DNA of 64,000 nt, from contig JAPJBO010000447.1 of NCBI GenBank assembly GCA_030068145.1, forward strand, positions 1-64,000, read 5' to 3'. Source of the DNA: Diplonema papillatum (taxonomy: Eukaryota; Euglenozoa; Diplonemea; Diplonemida; Diplonemidae). The notes beneath the pieces were generated by a model. The model worked only from the letters and a program-made list of their open reading frames with translations. It did no database searches and was not told the origin of the DNA. The number at the start of each line of letters is the position of its first letter. The first letter of the stretch is position 1. Both the position numbers and the translations under genes were made by a program. Positions 11,348 to 22,302 of the stretch are shown one piece after another.

Positions 11348-11587
11348 GTAAAATTTACTAGTGGCACTTGTAAACCATTTTCACTTGTAAAACCACTAGT
11401 AAATTTACTAGTGAAAGCCTTTACTACTGCACCGTGCACCCCGGCCACGGCCCCAGGGTGGGACATTGTCCGTCGGTATTCCAAAAACGTCATCCCTATC
11501 GCTTTTTCTTCAAGTTAGTAGAACAGTTGTGAGCTTGCAGTCGTGTAGGTCTGCGGGAGTTCTGTAGCCTCCTGGTCGTCGGGGGGG

Positions 11588-11815
11588 AAAAAAAGGGTAA
11601 AGTCCCTTGTGACACCTAACTTTGAAAAAGTCCCTTGTATGGACAGCAAACTTTCAAAATTCCCTTGTATGGACACCTGGTTTTGAAAAGGTCCCTTGTA
11701 TGGACACCTGATTTTGGAAAAGTCCCTTGTATGGACGACATATTTTTTTATAGCCCCTTGTATGGACAAACTTCCCGGGTCCCTTGTATGGACACCTGAT
11801 TTTGGAAAAGTCCCT
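11588..11815 (-). repeat. 31-bp minisatellite, inverted orientation
   Basis: About seven units of GTCCCTTGTATGGACACC plus an A/T-rich spacer. This is the reverse complement of the array at 12383-12780, so the two can pair as a very long imperfect hairpin. Confidence 0.85.
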
Positions 11816-12019
11816 TGTCAGGTGTGGTGAAACCTGCTCCAAAATTTGGGTCCAAGTGACAAATTGCATTTGTCAGAAAAATGGCAAAAATCTGAAGAGT
11901 CGGCAAGAATTCTGGTTTTTTTGGAAAATGTGAACCCTTGGCCAAAAGGTTTTCCTTCCTATCCCAAAGGGATTGTCTGGTCTTTACGAAAGTACACCGT
12001 CCATACAAGGGCCTTTTCA

Positions 12020-12275
12020 AAAGTTTGTCGTCCAATGGGACAACCTCTAAAAGCTTGTTTTCGAAGTGGGACAACCTCTAAAAGTTTGTTTTCGAGGTGG
12101 GACAACCTCTAAAGGTTTGTTTTCGAGGTAGGACAACTCTAAAGATTTGTTTTCGAGGTGGGACAACCTCTAAAGGTTTGCTTTCGAGGTGGGACAACCT
12201 CTAAAGGTTTGTTTTCGTGGTGGGACAACCTCTGAATCCTTGTTGTCGAGATGGGACAACCTCTGAATCCTTGTT
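12020..12275 (+). repeat. 31-bp minisatellite GGGACAACCTCTAAAGG
   Basis: About eight units of GGGACAACCTCTAAAGG plus TTTGTTTTCGAGGT. It differs from the flanking arrays but shares their period, which suggests a common origin. Confidence 0.85.
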
Positions 12276-12382
12276 TTTCCCACGTTGAGCAATGTTGGGA
12301 CGTTGTTACAGCACGTCCAAGGCCAAGGTTTGGAGGTCCCCACTGCAAAACAGACGTATGCAGGTTGTCCCGCTTCAAAAGG

Positions 12383-12780
12383 GACTTCTCAAAAGTTTGT
12401 CGTCCATACAAGGGACTTTTCAAAAGGTTGTCGTCCATACAAGGGACTTTTCAAAGGTTTGTCGTCCATACAAGGGACTTTTCAAAAGGTTGTCGTCCAT
12501 ACAAGGGACTTTTCAAAGGTTTGTCGTCCATACAAGGGACTTTTTGAAAGTACGGCGTCCATATAAGGGTAGGTTCTCCATACAAGGTATTTTTGAACTT
12601 CCGCCGTCCATATAAGGTACCAAAGATGTCTGTCCATACAAGGTCCCTTCTGAGAATGTGTGTGTCCATAATATAAGGGTACTTATTCAGAGTCTTCTGT
12701 CCATACAAGGGCATTTTGCAAAACCTGGTGTCCATACAAAAGGCCCTTTCAGAAACTAGGGAGCCCATACAAAGGTTTAT
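12383..12780 (+). repeat. 31-bp minisatellite GTCGTCCATACAAGGGACTT
   Basis: Units of GTCGTCCATACAAGGGACTT plus TTCAAAAGGTT are near perfect on the left and decay to the right. The array recurs at 30328-30740 before L4. Confidence 0.9.
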
Positions 12781-12829
12781 TCCAAAGGTTCGGCTCCGGA
12801 GAAGGAACTTTGTCCAAAAAAAAACCTTA

Positions 12830-13181
12830 TTTTAGGACGGAAACAACCCGCACCACGTTAAGCACCGCAAGTGCCGCGAAATCCAAGCACCACACTGCGA
12901 GAAAATACATATAAACGCGGACAACAGACCTGTACGGGCTACAAGGCAACCCCTGCTCAACTTGTAGAACGTGAGCCCAAGACTACACTCCACGAAGGAA
13001 TGTACTTGGTGTCGGTCACAAACAGTCCCGGAAATGGCTAGCCATAACCCATAACGAAAGCGTGCACTAAATATACAACCCTTAACCACAGCCCTTTCTT
13101 GCTCTAAGAGAACCCATTCATGAACGGTCACACGGAGACCCTAAAACCTCGGAATTTCAAGCGAACTTTAACTCTAAAAAA
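12830..13181 (+). mobile_element. Truncated tail of retroelement B (copy 1)
   Basis: From about 13000 to the final ACTCTAAAAAA this matches the 3' untranslated end of element B (36827-37031). Shared blocks include GGTGTCGGTCACAA, CGGAGACC, TAAAACCCCGGA and CGAACTT. It is best read as a 5'-truncated copy that kept only the tail. The left boundary is uncertain. Confidence 0.6.
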
Positions 13182-14014
13182 GTTCAGCTCTCCCACCTCC
13201 CTTGACCAACCAGACTCACACCGCAGTCCTGTCTGCAGACACTCAGGTTCCGCGCTGATGACGGTCCGCCTTATGTGTCCGTGGCTTAAAGGACCGAAAC
13301 ACGGCGCAGACGGGACCAGTGCGGTGTTGAGCACATACCCATTCCAAGCACGTTCTTGCAATCCCACCTCCCTTGCCCACGCTCGGTTCCCCGAGATGAG
13401 GCAATCACTCAATACATTCCCTTCCGCTAGACGTGTTCTTACTTCTCCCTTTCTTGGCAGTCTTCGTCAGGGAAAACGCACCTTCAAGTAGCGGGAGAAG
13501 AGACACTTGCAAAAAGTCTCTTCCGCCATCCGAAGGTGCTCCGCCCACTGGAGACACGGCGGAATACGCACCCAAAAAGTATGCGACCTGCAAATGACCT
13601 ACTGAGGGGTGTCTCCCGCTACGTGCAAGTGCCTTGAGCCATTCGAAAGTGTCCCCAGCAAGAAGTGAGACACAACCAGACGACAACGGGATCCCGTAGC
13701 ACCACGCCTGAGGAAACGGTTGTGATACACTCGCGAAGAGTGGTAACACCACCCAGCTGCTTTAGCGGTTCTGCTCACGAAAACACGTCTTTTACACGTG
13801 CGTTGCGAGTTGTTCTTCTGTGTCCAACGTACGACGGTGCAAATCAAGACAGGCGTGGCACCGGGAACAGACACATGCAAACTGTGCTTTGGTCATGTGC
13901 TCCTCTCCCCTTCGTTCCGATTCCTGCCTTGCAAAGGACAAAACGACAATTCCCGGACCTGCAGCAATTTGTTCACCCATTGGACACAGGGAGGGGGATG
14001 GGAAGGTATTCGGT
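13182..14014 (+). promoter_or_regulatory. Upstream and leader region of L2
   Basis: This region is conserved before L3 (25808-26418) and L4 (31129-31962). It carries several GAGACAC or GTGTCTC words and two copies of CCATTCGAA followed by GTGTC, which are candidate regulatory sites. Just before the ATG it has a block of about 190 bases (13798-13989) that is missing from L1 and L3. The block begins GTGCGT and ends CACAG, so it may be a leader intron or a plain indel. Confidence 0.5.
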
Positions 14015-17000
14015 ATGAAACATGCAGCAGCGGTTTGCTTCCTCTTGCTGACGCCTGTCGTCCGCGCCCAATCATGCACAGACGATACAGTATGCAGCGG
14101 AGGAGACTGCGACGGCGGGTTCTGCACAGTGCCAGACGTCCGGTGGAGCCACGGCATTCGCGCCCTTGACTTCTTCGTTGTTAGGTCTCCCACGACAAAC
14201 GTCGACAGCGCCGCCCGAAGGTGTGGGGACATCGCACCGAACGGCAGGCTCGCACGCGTGTTGTACGAAGTCGAGGATATCCGCTTGATGACTTTATTCA
14301 ATGCGCGGCACATTCTCTTGGATGGTTCTGATGCTGCCGAAGAAGGAGTATGGAGGTGGAATGACGGCATCGTGTACTTCAGAAGGGACGGAAACGTCTG
14401 TGAACAAGCATATTGCGGTTGGGATCTGTCGCGTATTACTGACCATAGTGGTGTGAGCGGTGAACATTACATGTCATATTTCAGTGGCGTGTGGAATGAC
14501 GTCCCCGATGGCACCTTTTGGTATTTCTGCGAGGTGCCTTGCACGGCGGATTCAGAGTGTGAAGACCCGAACGCAAATGAAATAATGTACTGCTCTGTTC
14601 AAGGTCGTTGTGAATACTTTTTTGTCGATGCCGGACCAAACATCACATTCGCTGTCTCTCAGAATCCAGCCATCCGTGACGGAGCGGATAGTGGCTGCCA
14701 GGATTTGACTTACGGAGGAAGGACGGGCCGTCTTGCACGCGTGGTGAACGTCGATGAGGAGTATCGGCTTGTTGCTCTGAAAGGGGGAGTCGACACAGCC
14801 GTTTGGATGGATGGAGTTCGATCGGGATCTGGCACCCCGTGGACGTGGAGCTCTGGTGAACACTTTTCGGGGAGCTCCGGTTGTCTGCAGGAGTACTGCA
14901 ATTGGATCGGGGGTGACGCTCCGAGCGATGCAAGCCTTGGCGCCACGGCGGTTTACCTTGTCATGAACACCACCGGTGTTTGGTCACCCGCTGAAAGTGG
15001 GGACGCGTTTACGTACTTGTGCGAGTTCCCGTGTACGGGAACAAGTGACTGCGCAGCTGGGGAATGCGATGCTTTAACAGGCCGTTGCCGTGACCCGACT
15101 GTGGCACCTCCTACAACGGTACCTTCGACATCAGCACCATCGACGATAGCACCTCTAACAGCTGCACCACAGACAACAGCACCTCCAACATCAGCACCGC
15201 AGACGATAGCACCAGAAACACTAGCACCACAGACAACAGCACCTCCGACATCAGCACCGCAGACGACAGCACCGCAGACAACAGCACCACCGACATCATC
15301 ACCTCCAACACTAGCACCGCAAACGACAGCACCCCTAACACTAGCACCACAGACAACAGCACCTCCAACATCAGCACCGCTGACGACAGCACCACAAACA
15401 CTAGCACCACAGACAAGAGCACCTCCAGCATTAGCACCACCGACATCATCACCTCCAACACTAGCACCACAGACAACAGCACCTCCAACAGCAGCACTAC
15501 CGACATCATCACCTCCAACACTAGCACCGCAAACGACAGCACCCCTAACACTAGCACCACAGACAACAGCACCTCCAACATCAGCACCGCTGACGACAGC
15601 ACCTCAAACACTAGCACCGAAGACAACAGCACCTCGAACATTAGCACCGCAGACAGTACCACCACCAACATCTGCACCGTCAATACCAATCACCGGGACG
15701 CCGCAAACGCATGTGCCCACACTTCTCCCATCAACGTTCCTAAGTCTAACGCTCTCACCGGAGGCCCTTGGCGCGGCGATCGGTAAAAACCATTCAGGGT
15801 CTCCTGTTGCATCGAATGCGGGACAGACCGTACTGGCTTTGACTTTGTTGTCGGGAGCGGCTTCCTCATCCTTGTCAGCAGGGCGTGTTATTCTGGTCTC
15901 GGGCAGGTGTTTTGACGATGCGCGTGATCTTACGCTTGTTGTATCGCCGACTAGGCTGAAGCTTTCTGGCTCCAACGGCAGCCTATCCGGGTGTATTGTG
16001 GGCAGCGTCGGTATTTTACTTGTGGCGATGGTGCTACGGCTGATAGTTGTAAAGTTGTGCCTCGGCGCAGCAATGCGGTCTTTGATCAAGTTCGTCACGA
16101 AATCGGATGGGGCTGACAGCCTGGCAAGAAATGCAGTCAGCCTTTCCGCTTGGTCGTTGGTGATCTTCTTGACATTGTATCAAAGCTTCTGCGTGTGTGG
16201 CGTGAGGTTGTTGTTGCTCGCGGAAGGTATTGAAGATGTCCTTCTGGGGTCCGTCTCGGTTGTGAGTGTGTTGGTAATGCCCATTATCGGGTTACGGATC
16301 ATTCAGTCCATCGTTCCACGAGGCAAGGCCATCTACGTCATCGATCCCGTTGTCAGCCGTTTGGACTGGCTAGTTGGGAAGGGGGAATGGATCTCTGTCA
16401 ATGAGCGATGCGTCGAACGCCATGGCAGCCTCTTCCGACCGCTCGTTCCAGAGGCGGTGTTTTTCTCACTCATATTTGAATGCTTTCTGGGTTTGTGCTT
16501 GGCTGTCATCACCAGTATAAAAACCAAGACTTGGACCCAGTGCGGATACAAGAAGCTGGCACTCTTGGTGGCTCAGGTTGTACACTTGCTGCAGCTGGTG
16601 TTGCAAAGGCCCTACAGGCAGCGATTTGTGGAGGCAATGGAGCTCATCGTTGGAGTTTTCGTGTGCACAGGGCTCAGCCTGGCTGCAGGATCATGTTTTG
16701 CTGAGGATCCGCTTACTCACTGGGGAAGTACCGCAAGCGACAACGTCATGTTGTTTGCGGCGGTCGCCCTCCTGTTCAGGGTCATCGTGTGTGCGATTGG
16801 AGCTGCGGTGGTAGTTTCCACCGGTCGGCGGTCCAGATTAGCTTGTTCTCTCAAGCGAAGCAACTCGACGGTGGCAGACGTGCTTGATGTGCAGGAAGAT
16901 GTCGCGAACAATGCAACTTTGTTTCTCATGTCGGACACGAGCAGTGGTGTCGCGTCGTATTCTGTGATGAACGCTTGGGACTCCTCCGTCAATGGCAACC

Positions 17001-17254
17001 AGCCGTCCTGGATTGGGAGTACGCTGGGTTCAAACTGTTCGACCCGGATTCATCAGGGAGCCAAGCCTCTGTCGAGCTTGATATCCCCAGCCACCCCCAC
17101 TGAAAGACCGCCGACGCTGCACGAGACATTGCATGACAGACGTACACCAAGCATTTCAAGCCGTTCGCACTCGGTGGTTGCCGCGGAGCACCTGGACCTA
17201 TACGGCTCGATGAGACGCATCACCCTGCCCGTGGCCTCAAGCACAAGCTTGTAG
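14015..17254 (+). CDS. L2: two-CTLD lectin, stalk, polytopic membrane protein
   Basis: Predicted 1,079-residue paralogue of L1. The start is the conserved ATG of the signal peptide; the frame is open further upstream only because the leader has no stop. One A+B pair of C-type-lectin-like domains spans residues about 40-362, nearly identical to the first pair of L1. The Thr/Pro stalk covers about 363-560 and hydrophobic segments run from about 657 to 940. The last 140 residues, after CSLKRS, form a cytoplasmic tail unrelated to that of L1 and L3 and containing VADVLDVQEDV. The downstream flank also differs from that of L1 and L3. A role as a surface receptor or adhesin is inferred from domain architecture only. 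Confidence 0.85.
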   Translation: MKHAAAVCFLLLTPVVRAQSCTDDTVCSGGDCDGGFCTVPDVRWSHGIRALDFFVVRSPTTNVDSAARRCGDIAPNGRLARVLYEVEDIRLMTLFNARHILLDGSDAAEEGVWRWNDGIVYFRRDGNVCEQAYCGWDLSRITDHSGVSGEHYMSYFSGVWNDVPDGTFWYFCEVPCTADSECEDPNANEIMYCSVQGRCEYFFVDAGPNITFAVSQNPAIRDGADSGCQDLTYGGRTGRLARVVNVDEEYRLVALKGGVDTAVWMDGVRSGSGTPWTWSSGEHFSGSSGCLQEYCNWIGGDAPSDASLGATAVYLVMNTTGVWSPAESGDAFTYLCEFPCTGTSDCAAGECDALTGRCRDPTVAPPTTVPSTSAPSTIAPLTAAPQTTAPPTSAPQTIAPETLAPQTTAPPTSAPQTTAPQTTAPPTSSPPTLAPQTTAPLTLAPQTTAPPTSAPLTTAPQTLAPQTRAPPALAPPTSSPPTLAPQTTAPPTAALPTSSPPTLAPQTTAPLTLAPQTTAPPTSAPLTTAPQTLAPKTTAPRTLAPQTVPPPTSAPSIPITGTPQTHVPTLLPSTFLSLTLSPEALGAAIGKNHSGSPVASNAGQTVLALTLLSGAASSSLSAGRVILVSGRCFDDARDLTLVVSPTRLKLSGSNGSLSGCIVGSVGILLVAMVLRLIVVKLCLGAAMRSLIKFVTKSDGADSLARNAVSLSAWSLVIFLTLYQSFCVCGVRLLLLAEGIEDVLLGSVSVVSVLVMPIIGLRIIQSIVPRGKAIYVIDPVVSRLDWLVGKGEWISVNERCVERHGSLFRPLVPEAVFFSLIFECFLGLCLAVITSIKTKTWTQCGYKKLALLVAQVVHLLQLVLQRPYRQRFVEAMELIVGVFVCTGLSLAAGSCFAEDPLTHWGSTASDNVMLFAAVALLFRVIVCAIGAAVVVSTGRRSRLACSLKRSNSTVADVLDVQEDVANNATLFLMSDTSSGVASYSVMNAWDSSVNGNQPSWIGSTLGSNCSTRIHQGAKPLSSLISPATPTERPPTLHETLHDRRTPSISSRSHSVVAAEHLDLYGSMRRITLPVASSTSL

Positions 17255-18228
17255 TTTCGGTTCCGGAAGACAGACACATTCCGTTCAGGTGCTGGCGTTG
17301 GCAGTTAAGTTCGAGTATATACTGGCTCTATGGTTTGGAGTTGTGAAGCAGAATAACTGTAGATGACCTGCACTACCCAATAGGTGACCACCGACCACCT
17401 CTTCGATCGTACCGTCGTTGTCGTGCACTATGGAAGGCGAGTTCTGCAGAGGAACGAGGTTGCAGAAATCTTGCTTCTGCTGCGGTGTGGGTTCCAGCGA
17501 CGCCAAGTACCTTCGGTACTGCGTAGTACCATTTGGTACTACGTTTCCCGTCTGTGCATAGTGCGTGACTGTGTGACTTTACGTGTGAGTGACGTGGTTA
17601 TGGCAACATAGCGACATGGCGACCCAGGTACTAGTGATAGTGGATGGTGCCAAGTACCGTTTGGTACCATGTTTCCTGCCTGTACAAAACAGTACGTGTG
17701 AGTGATGTGGTTATTGCAACACATACCTGTTGCAATAACCACATCACTCATACGTACTAAGTACTATGGCTGACTCAACGTTGGCACCCAACGTTGGTGG
17801 AGTCTTGCAAGACTTCTTATTTCGGGTGCTCGCTAATATGAGGTCTGCAGAAGAAAAATCAAACATTTCCCCGGTACACTCGTGCTCGCATTATGGGGAG
17901 GCCAGATCCAGCTGCTGCTTGTATAAGCAAGCAACAAAACAAGTCGCCAGGCATCAGAACTGCAGATATCGCCATGCAGGCTCACCGCGCAGCTTCCGAG
18001 GCCAGGCTGAAGTCCATCAGCGAGTCGTCGGGTTGGAGCGGATCGCGGCTCCGCTGTTTAATGGCGCGAAATATAGGGCAAACCTCCTTGTCGTCATCAC
18101 TTCGCTTGGAGTTGCTTATATCGTAGCACCCCCCTTGAGGCTAGGGAGCTCGCGCCCAACAATTCTGACGAGTCTGAGGATTGCCTGAAGCTCGCGGCCG
18201 GCCATTACAGGTGTTTTTATCGAAAAAA
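17255..18228. other. Intergenic DNA after L2
   Basis: I see no gene here. It contains two related blocks (about 17500-17630 and 17640-17760) with repeated CCAAGTACC and GGTACTAC words, ending in the strong hairpin listed next. Confidence 0.5.
17692..17757. other. Long perfect hairpin (22-bp stem)
   Basis: GAGTGATGTGGTTATTGCAA at 17700 and its exact complement ending at 17749 form a 22-bp stem around the loop CATACC. With one mismatch the pairing extends outwards through TACGT and AGTAC. It resembles a small foldback element. Confidence 0.8.
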
Positions 18229-18584
18229 TAGGTGTTTAATTCAGCTAATCCCGAGCAAAGCCCCGGCAGGAGCGCGGATCTCCACCAAACCGGATCAGTC
18301 ATTTGTTTCTGGTCTACTGTTTGGCTGGAGAGCGCCCTGCCACTGCTCGCCGGGACTGAATACCGAGTAGCAGAGCATGCGTGGGGGCATGCCAGGCTGA
18401 TGCTTGAGGTACGAGCCGCGGTCCACCTGAGGGGGGCCGTCGCGCGCCGAGAGACGGTCGATCGGCTGGATCCAGCTGAGATTCATCCCGCCTAGTACTC
18501 GAAGTGCCATGCGGAGATCTGTCTGGCGCCTGACGAGCGCCAGGCCGAAGACGGCCAGGCTCGCTTCGGTTGAGATCCGCCGTG

Positions 18585-20640
18585 CCGCGTGCATGGCGTG
18601 AAGCTCGCCTGGTTGAGATCCGTCTACCCTGATCACCGACGTGTAGGCTCGCTTTGGTTGAGATCCGCCGTGCAGCGTGCACGGCGTGAAGCTCGCCTGG
18701 TTGAGATCCGTTCCTGGTCACTGACGTGCAGGCTCCCTGTGGTTGAGATCCGCCGTGCCGCGTGCACGGCGTGAAGCTCGCCTGGTTGAGATCCGTCTAC
18801 CCTGATCACCGACGTGTAGGCTCGCTTTGGTTGAGATCCGCCGTGCAGCGTGCACGGCGTGAAGCTCGCCTGGTTGAGATCCGTTCCTGGTCACTGACGT
18901 GCAGGCTCCCTGTGGTTGAGATCCGCCGTGCCGCGTGCACGGCGTGAAGCTCGCCTGGTTGAGATCCGTCTACCCTGATCACCGACGTGTAGGCTCGCTT
19001 TGGTTGAGATCCGCCGTGCAGCGTGCACGGCGTGAAGCTCGCCTGGTTGAGATCCGTTCCTGGTCACTGACGTGCAGGCTCCCTGTGGTTGAGATCCGCC
19101 GTGCCGCGTGCACGGCGTGAAGCTCGCCTCGTCTACCCTGATCACCGACGTGTAGGCTACCTGTGGTTGAGATCCGCGATGCCCGTAGACGGCGTGAAGC
19201 GCCTGGCTGAGATCCGTCTAGCCTGATCACCGACGTCTAGACACGCTTCTGCTGAGAGCCACCGTGCCGCGTGCGCGGCGAAGCTCGCCTTGCTGAAATC
19301 TGTCTGGCCTGAGCACTGGCGTGTATGCTCGCTTCTGCCGCGGTCTGCCGTGCCACGCGCACAGCGTGCATGCTCGCTTTGCTGGGATCCGTCAGGCGCC
19401 TGTCGAGCGCATGGTCGTTGACGTGTAGGGTCGCTGCGGCTAAGATCCGCCGTGCCCCGTGCACGGCGTGAAACTCGCCTGGTTGAGATCCATCTGGCCT
19501 GGTCACTGACGTGTAGGCTCGCGGCTAAGATCCGCCGTGCCCTGTGCACGGCGTGAAACTCGCCTGGTTGAGATCCATCTGGCCTGGTCACTGACGTGCA
19601 GGCTCGCTTTGGCTGAGATCCGCGATGCCCGTGCACGGCGTGAAGCGCCTGGTTAAGATCCGTCTAGCCTGATCCCTGACGTCTAGACACGTTTCTGCTG
19701 AGATCCGCCGTGCCGCGTGCACGGCGAAGCTCGCCTTGCTGAAATCTGCCTGGCCTGAGCACTGACGTGTAGGCTCGCTTCTGCTGCGGTCAACAGCGTG
19801 CATGCTCGCTTGGCTGGGATCCGTCATGTGCCTGTCGAGCGCATGGTCGTTGACGTGTAGGCTCGCTGTGCCTCGTGCACGGCGTGAAGTTTGCCTGGTT
19901 GAGATCCATCTGGTCTGGTCACTGACGTGCAGGCTCCTTGGCTGAGATCCGCCGTGTCGCGTGCACGGCATGAAGCTCTCCTGGCTGAGATGAGTTGGCC
20001 TGACGGCTGACGTGTAGGCTCGCTTCTGCTGCGGTCTGCCGTGCCACGCGCGCAGCGTGCATGCTCGCCGTACCGGGGGTCCGTCGGGCGCCTGTCGAGC
20101 GCATGGTCGTTGACGTGTAGGCTCGCTGCGGTTGAAGATCCGCCATGCCGCGTGCATGGCGTGAAGCTCGCCTGGATGAGTCCATCTGGCCTGGTAACTG
20201 ACGTGCAGATTGGCTCAGCATTCCCAAACTGAGCGACTCGTGCTAGCAAGGAGTTACATGGCTCGCCGAGGAAATACGGGACTCTAATCCTCTGTGGATG
20301 TCGCTTCGGCCGAGATCCGCCGTGCCGCGTGCACGGCACGAAGCTCTCCTGGCTGCGATCAGTCTGGCCTGACAGCTGACGTGTAGGCGCGCTTTTGGCT
20401 GAGATCCGCCGTGCCGCGTGCACGGCGAAGCTCGCCTGGCTGAAATCCGTCTGGCCTGAGCACTGACGCGTAGACTCACTGCTGCTGCGGTCTGTGCTTG
20501 CTTTGCCGAGATCCGTCAGGCGCCTGTCGAGCGCATGGTCGTTGACGTGTAGACCCGTGCCACGCACACAGTGCAAGCTCGCCTGGTTGAGGTCCGTCTG
20601 GACCGCTGGATGCCTGCCATGTGGCCGGCGAAATTCCTGG
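18585..20640. repeat. 173-bp satellite array
   Basis: Exact 173-bp periodicity is seen across 18589-19120, where three identical 61-codon frames start 173 bp apart. Each unit is itself two related halves of about 86 bp carrying GTTGAGATCCG and GTGCACGGCGTGAAGCTCGC. To the right the repeats diverge and lose phase. The array lies inside element copy 1. Confidence 0.9.
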
Positions 20641-21080
20641 GAGCTGGGCATCGCCGAGGCCTGACAACCTCTTGGCGAATCTCTGAAAGGGTTGCCCGAC
20701 GCCGGGACCCGGACGTGTCAGTCGAGGAGCTGATTCGGGGCCAGCCCGACGTGCTCGCGAGGGCCAAGAGGGCCGTCAGGGGCGAACCGGTCGCCAACAA
20801 GGAGGCCATCTGGGCGTCGGTGCAGAAAGAGGTGGACAGAGGCTTCGTGGTCGAAGTGGGGCTGCCTATGAGCGAGTTTTTCTGCGGCGCTTTATGGTCG
20901 CCGGTCGCCCGGCTGACGCCGGACCAGGAGATATGGCGGACGAGCCTCCATGCGTTCGTGCAGTCAATATGGCGGTCGACATGGCGGCGAGGGTCAAGCT
21001 GGGCATCGTCGACGTCTTCGTGGAGGTGGTGCGGCAGCTGGCCAATGATGGCCTCTGAAAGATTTGCTGCAGACGGATGA
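20590..21080 (+). pseudogene. Decayed coding remnant, possibly DIRS-type RT region
   Basis: The frame contains RAKRAVRGEPVANKEAIWA followed by a V-x-R-G-F segment. It resembles the region just before the reverse transcriptase of DIRS-like elements in algae and protists, as I remember that family. No catalytic motif survives and later frames are broken. A profile search would be needed to confirm the assignment. Confidence 0.3.
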
Positions 21081-22302
21081 AGGCGCAGGACGATGTCATC
21101 TGCAGGAGCTCTGGGCGGCGACGGGACGACCCCACGGGACACCAGCTTTCGGCACCTGGACTTGATTGTCTTGACCGCCGGGCGCGGAAGGGTACGTTGG
21201 TGTTCGTTCTGGAGGGCGTTCTCCCTCACGACTCTGGCACCGGGCGAGGCCGCGTCGCTAGCAGGGAAGTTGGGGGTCGCCTCGTCCTCCCTGTTTGGCA
21301 AGGTGGTAGGGTGCCTCTCCAGCTTTTATCCAGGCGCGCCGAAGCGCAGAAAATTCAAGCTGGGTCGCGAGCCTCGTGTATCGCTCCAGTGGTGGGTTGT
21401 CTAGGGTCTTTGAGAAGTCGGTTCCCCTCAACTCGCTTAGTCCGGACATGGGAAGCTGTTTACGGATGCCTGCTCGAAGGGGTTGGGTGCAACCCTGTCG
21501 TTCTTACAGACGGCGTGGTGTCGTCTACTACTGCGCTTCCTGTCCGGGCGTCCGGGCCGCTGATTCACGCACTGAAGCTCGCGTCCGTGTCGGTGGCCGG
21601 TCTGTGGCATACGGAGATGACGGGCGTGCAAGTTTCGTTGGGACAACGTCGTTCTGGCGAGCCTTGTCCAGGGCCAGTCTAGCTAGAATGCTGCTTGCCC
21701 CGGTTCACGGGCTGTAGAAAGGCATCGTCAGGGCGAAGGCGAGATGAACGTAGCGGACCTTCCGAGTCGCCCTGTCCACTCCTATGCCGTGTCCGTTCCT
21801 CGGCGGTGCCCGGTTAGGCGGATGCCGGGCTTCCACACGAACGATGGGGCGACGGCAGACCTCTTGGTCCCGGGCACCTCCAGCTTGTGCCGTAGGCTGC
21901 TGGTTCTTGCGCATTGATCTTTGGCTTCTCTTCTCTTTTGCGTCGGTCCATTGGGATAGAGCCATTGGGATAATCCCAGAGTCCCGCGAGGCGAATGCGA
22001 GCAGCCAGGCATCGTGAGCCGGCCCGCCGCAGCCAGTTGTGTTAGATTGAAGCCAACTCAGGCCTTCGCCAGTTGAGCTGTGACTGATGCGGTAGCCAGG
22101 AGGACCGATCTCCCCAACTGAGGCAGCCGCCGGGCAGCCAACTTCGCCGGTCAGCTCGTTCCCAAGGTACCAGCAAGCCAGCTAAGGAGAGCTAACCGTG
22201 AATGATCCTTTGGTAGGTATGACATGAATTAAACGGATGTTAAATTGGCGGATGGAGAAGGAACAACGGCTCCGAGTGACTCTCTCCAAGGAGGCAATTT
22301 AA

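Larger units (their letters stand above)
9151..12382. other. 3.2-kb segment present after L1 and absent after L3
   Basis: The flanks of this segment are contiguous in the second copy (join at 30327/30328), so 3,232 bp were gained here or lost there. It holds hairpins, a palindrome and two minisatellites that are listed separately. I see no convincing gene. A short frame at 9099-9437 has a few Cys and His residues but no recognisable domain. Confidence 0.65.
18229..22302 (+). mobile_element. DIRS-like element copy 1 with internal satellite
   Basis: The ends are defined by comparison with the next element. The first 82 bp (TAGGTGTTTAATTCAGCT and on) recur at 22303-22384, and the last 335 bp (21968-22302) recur at 23802-24136. 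The two elements therefore sit head to tail with a shared boundary. The interior holds a 173-bp satellite and a coding remnant resembling the start of a reverse transcriptase region. The DIRS-like label rests on that remnant and on the recombinase-like remnant in copy 2, and is tentative. Confidence 0.5.

Noticed and set aside
12383-12780. CRISPR-like array
   Set aside because: The 31-bp units are contiguous tandem repeats without unique spacers, in a eukaryotic setting.
18589-19120. Three identical 61-codon frames
   Set aside because: Produced by the 173-bp satellite and not by genes.
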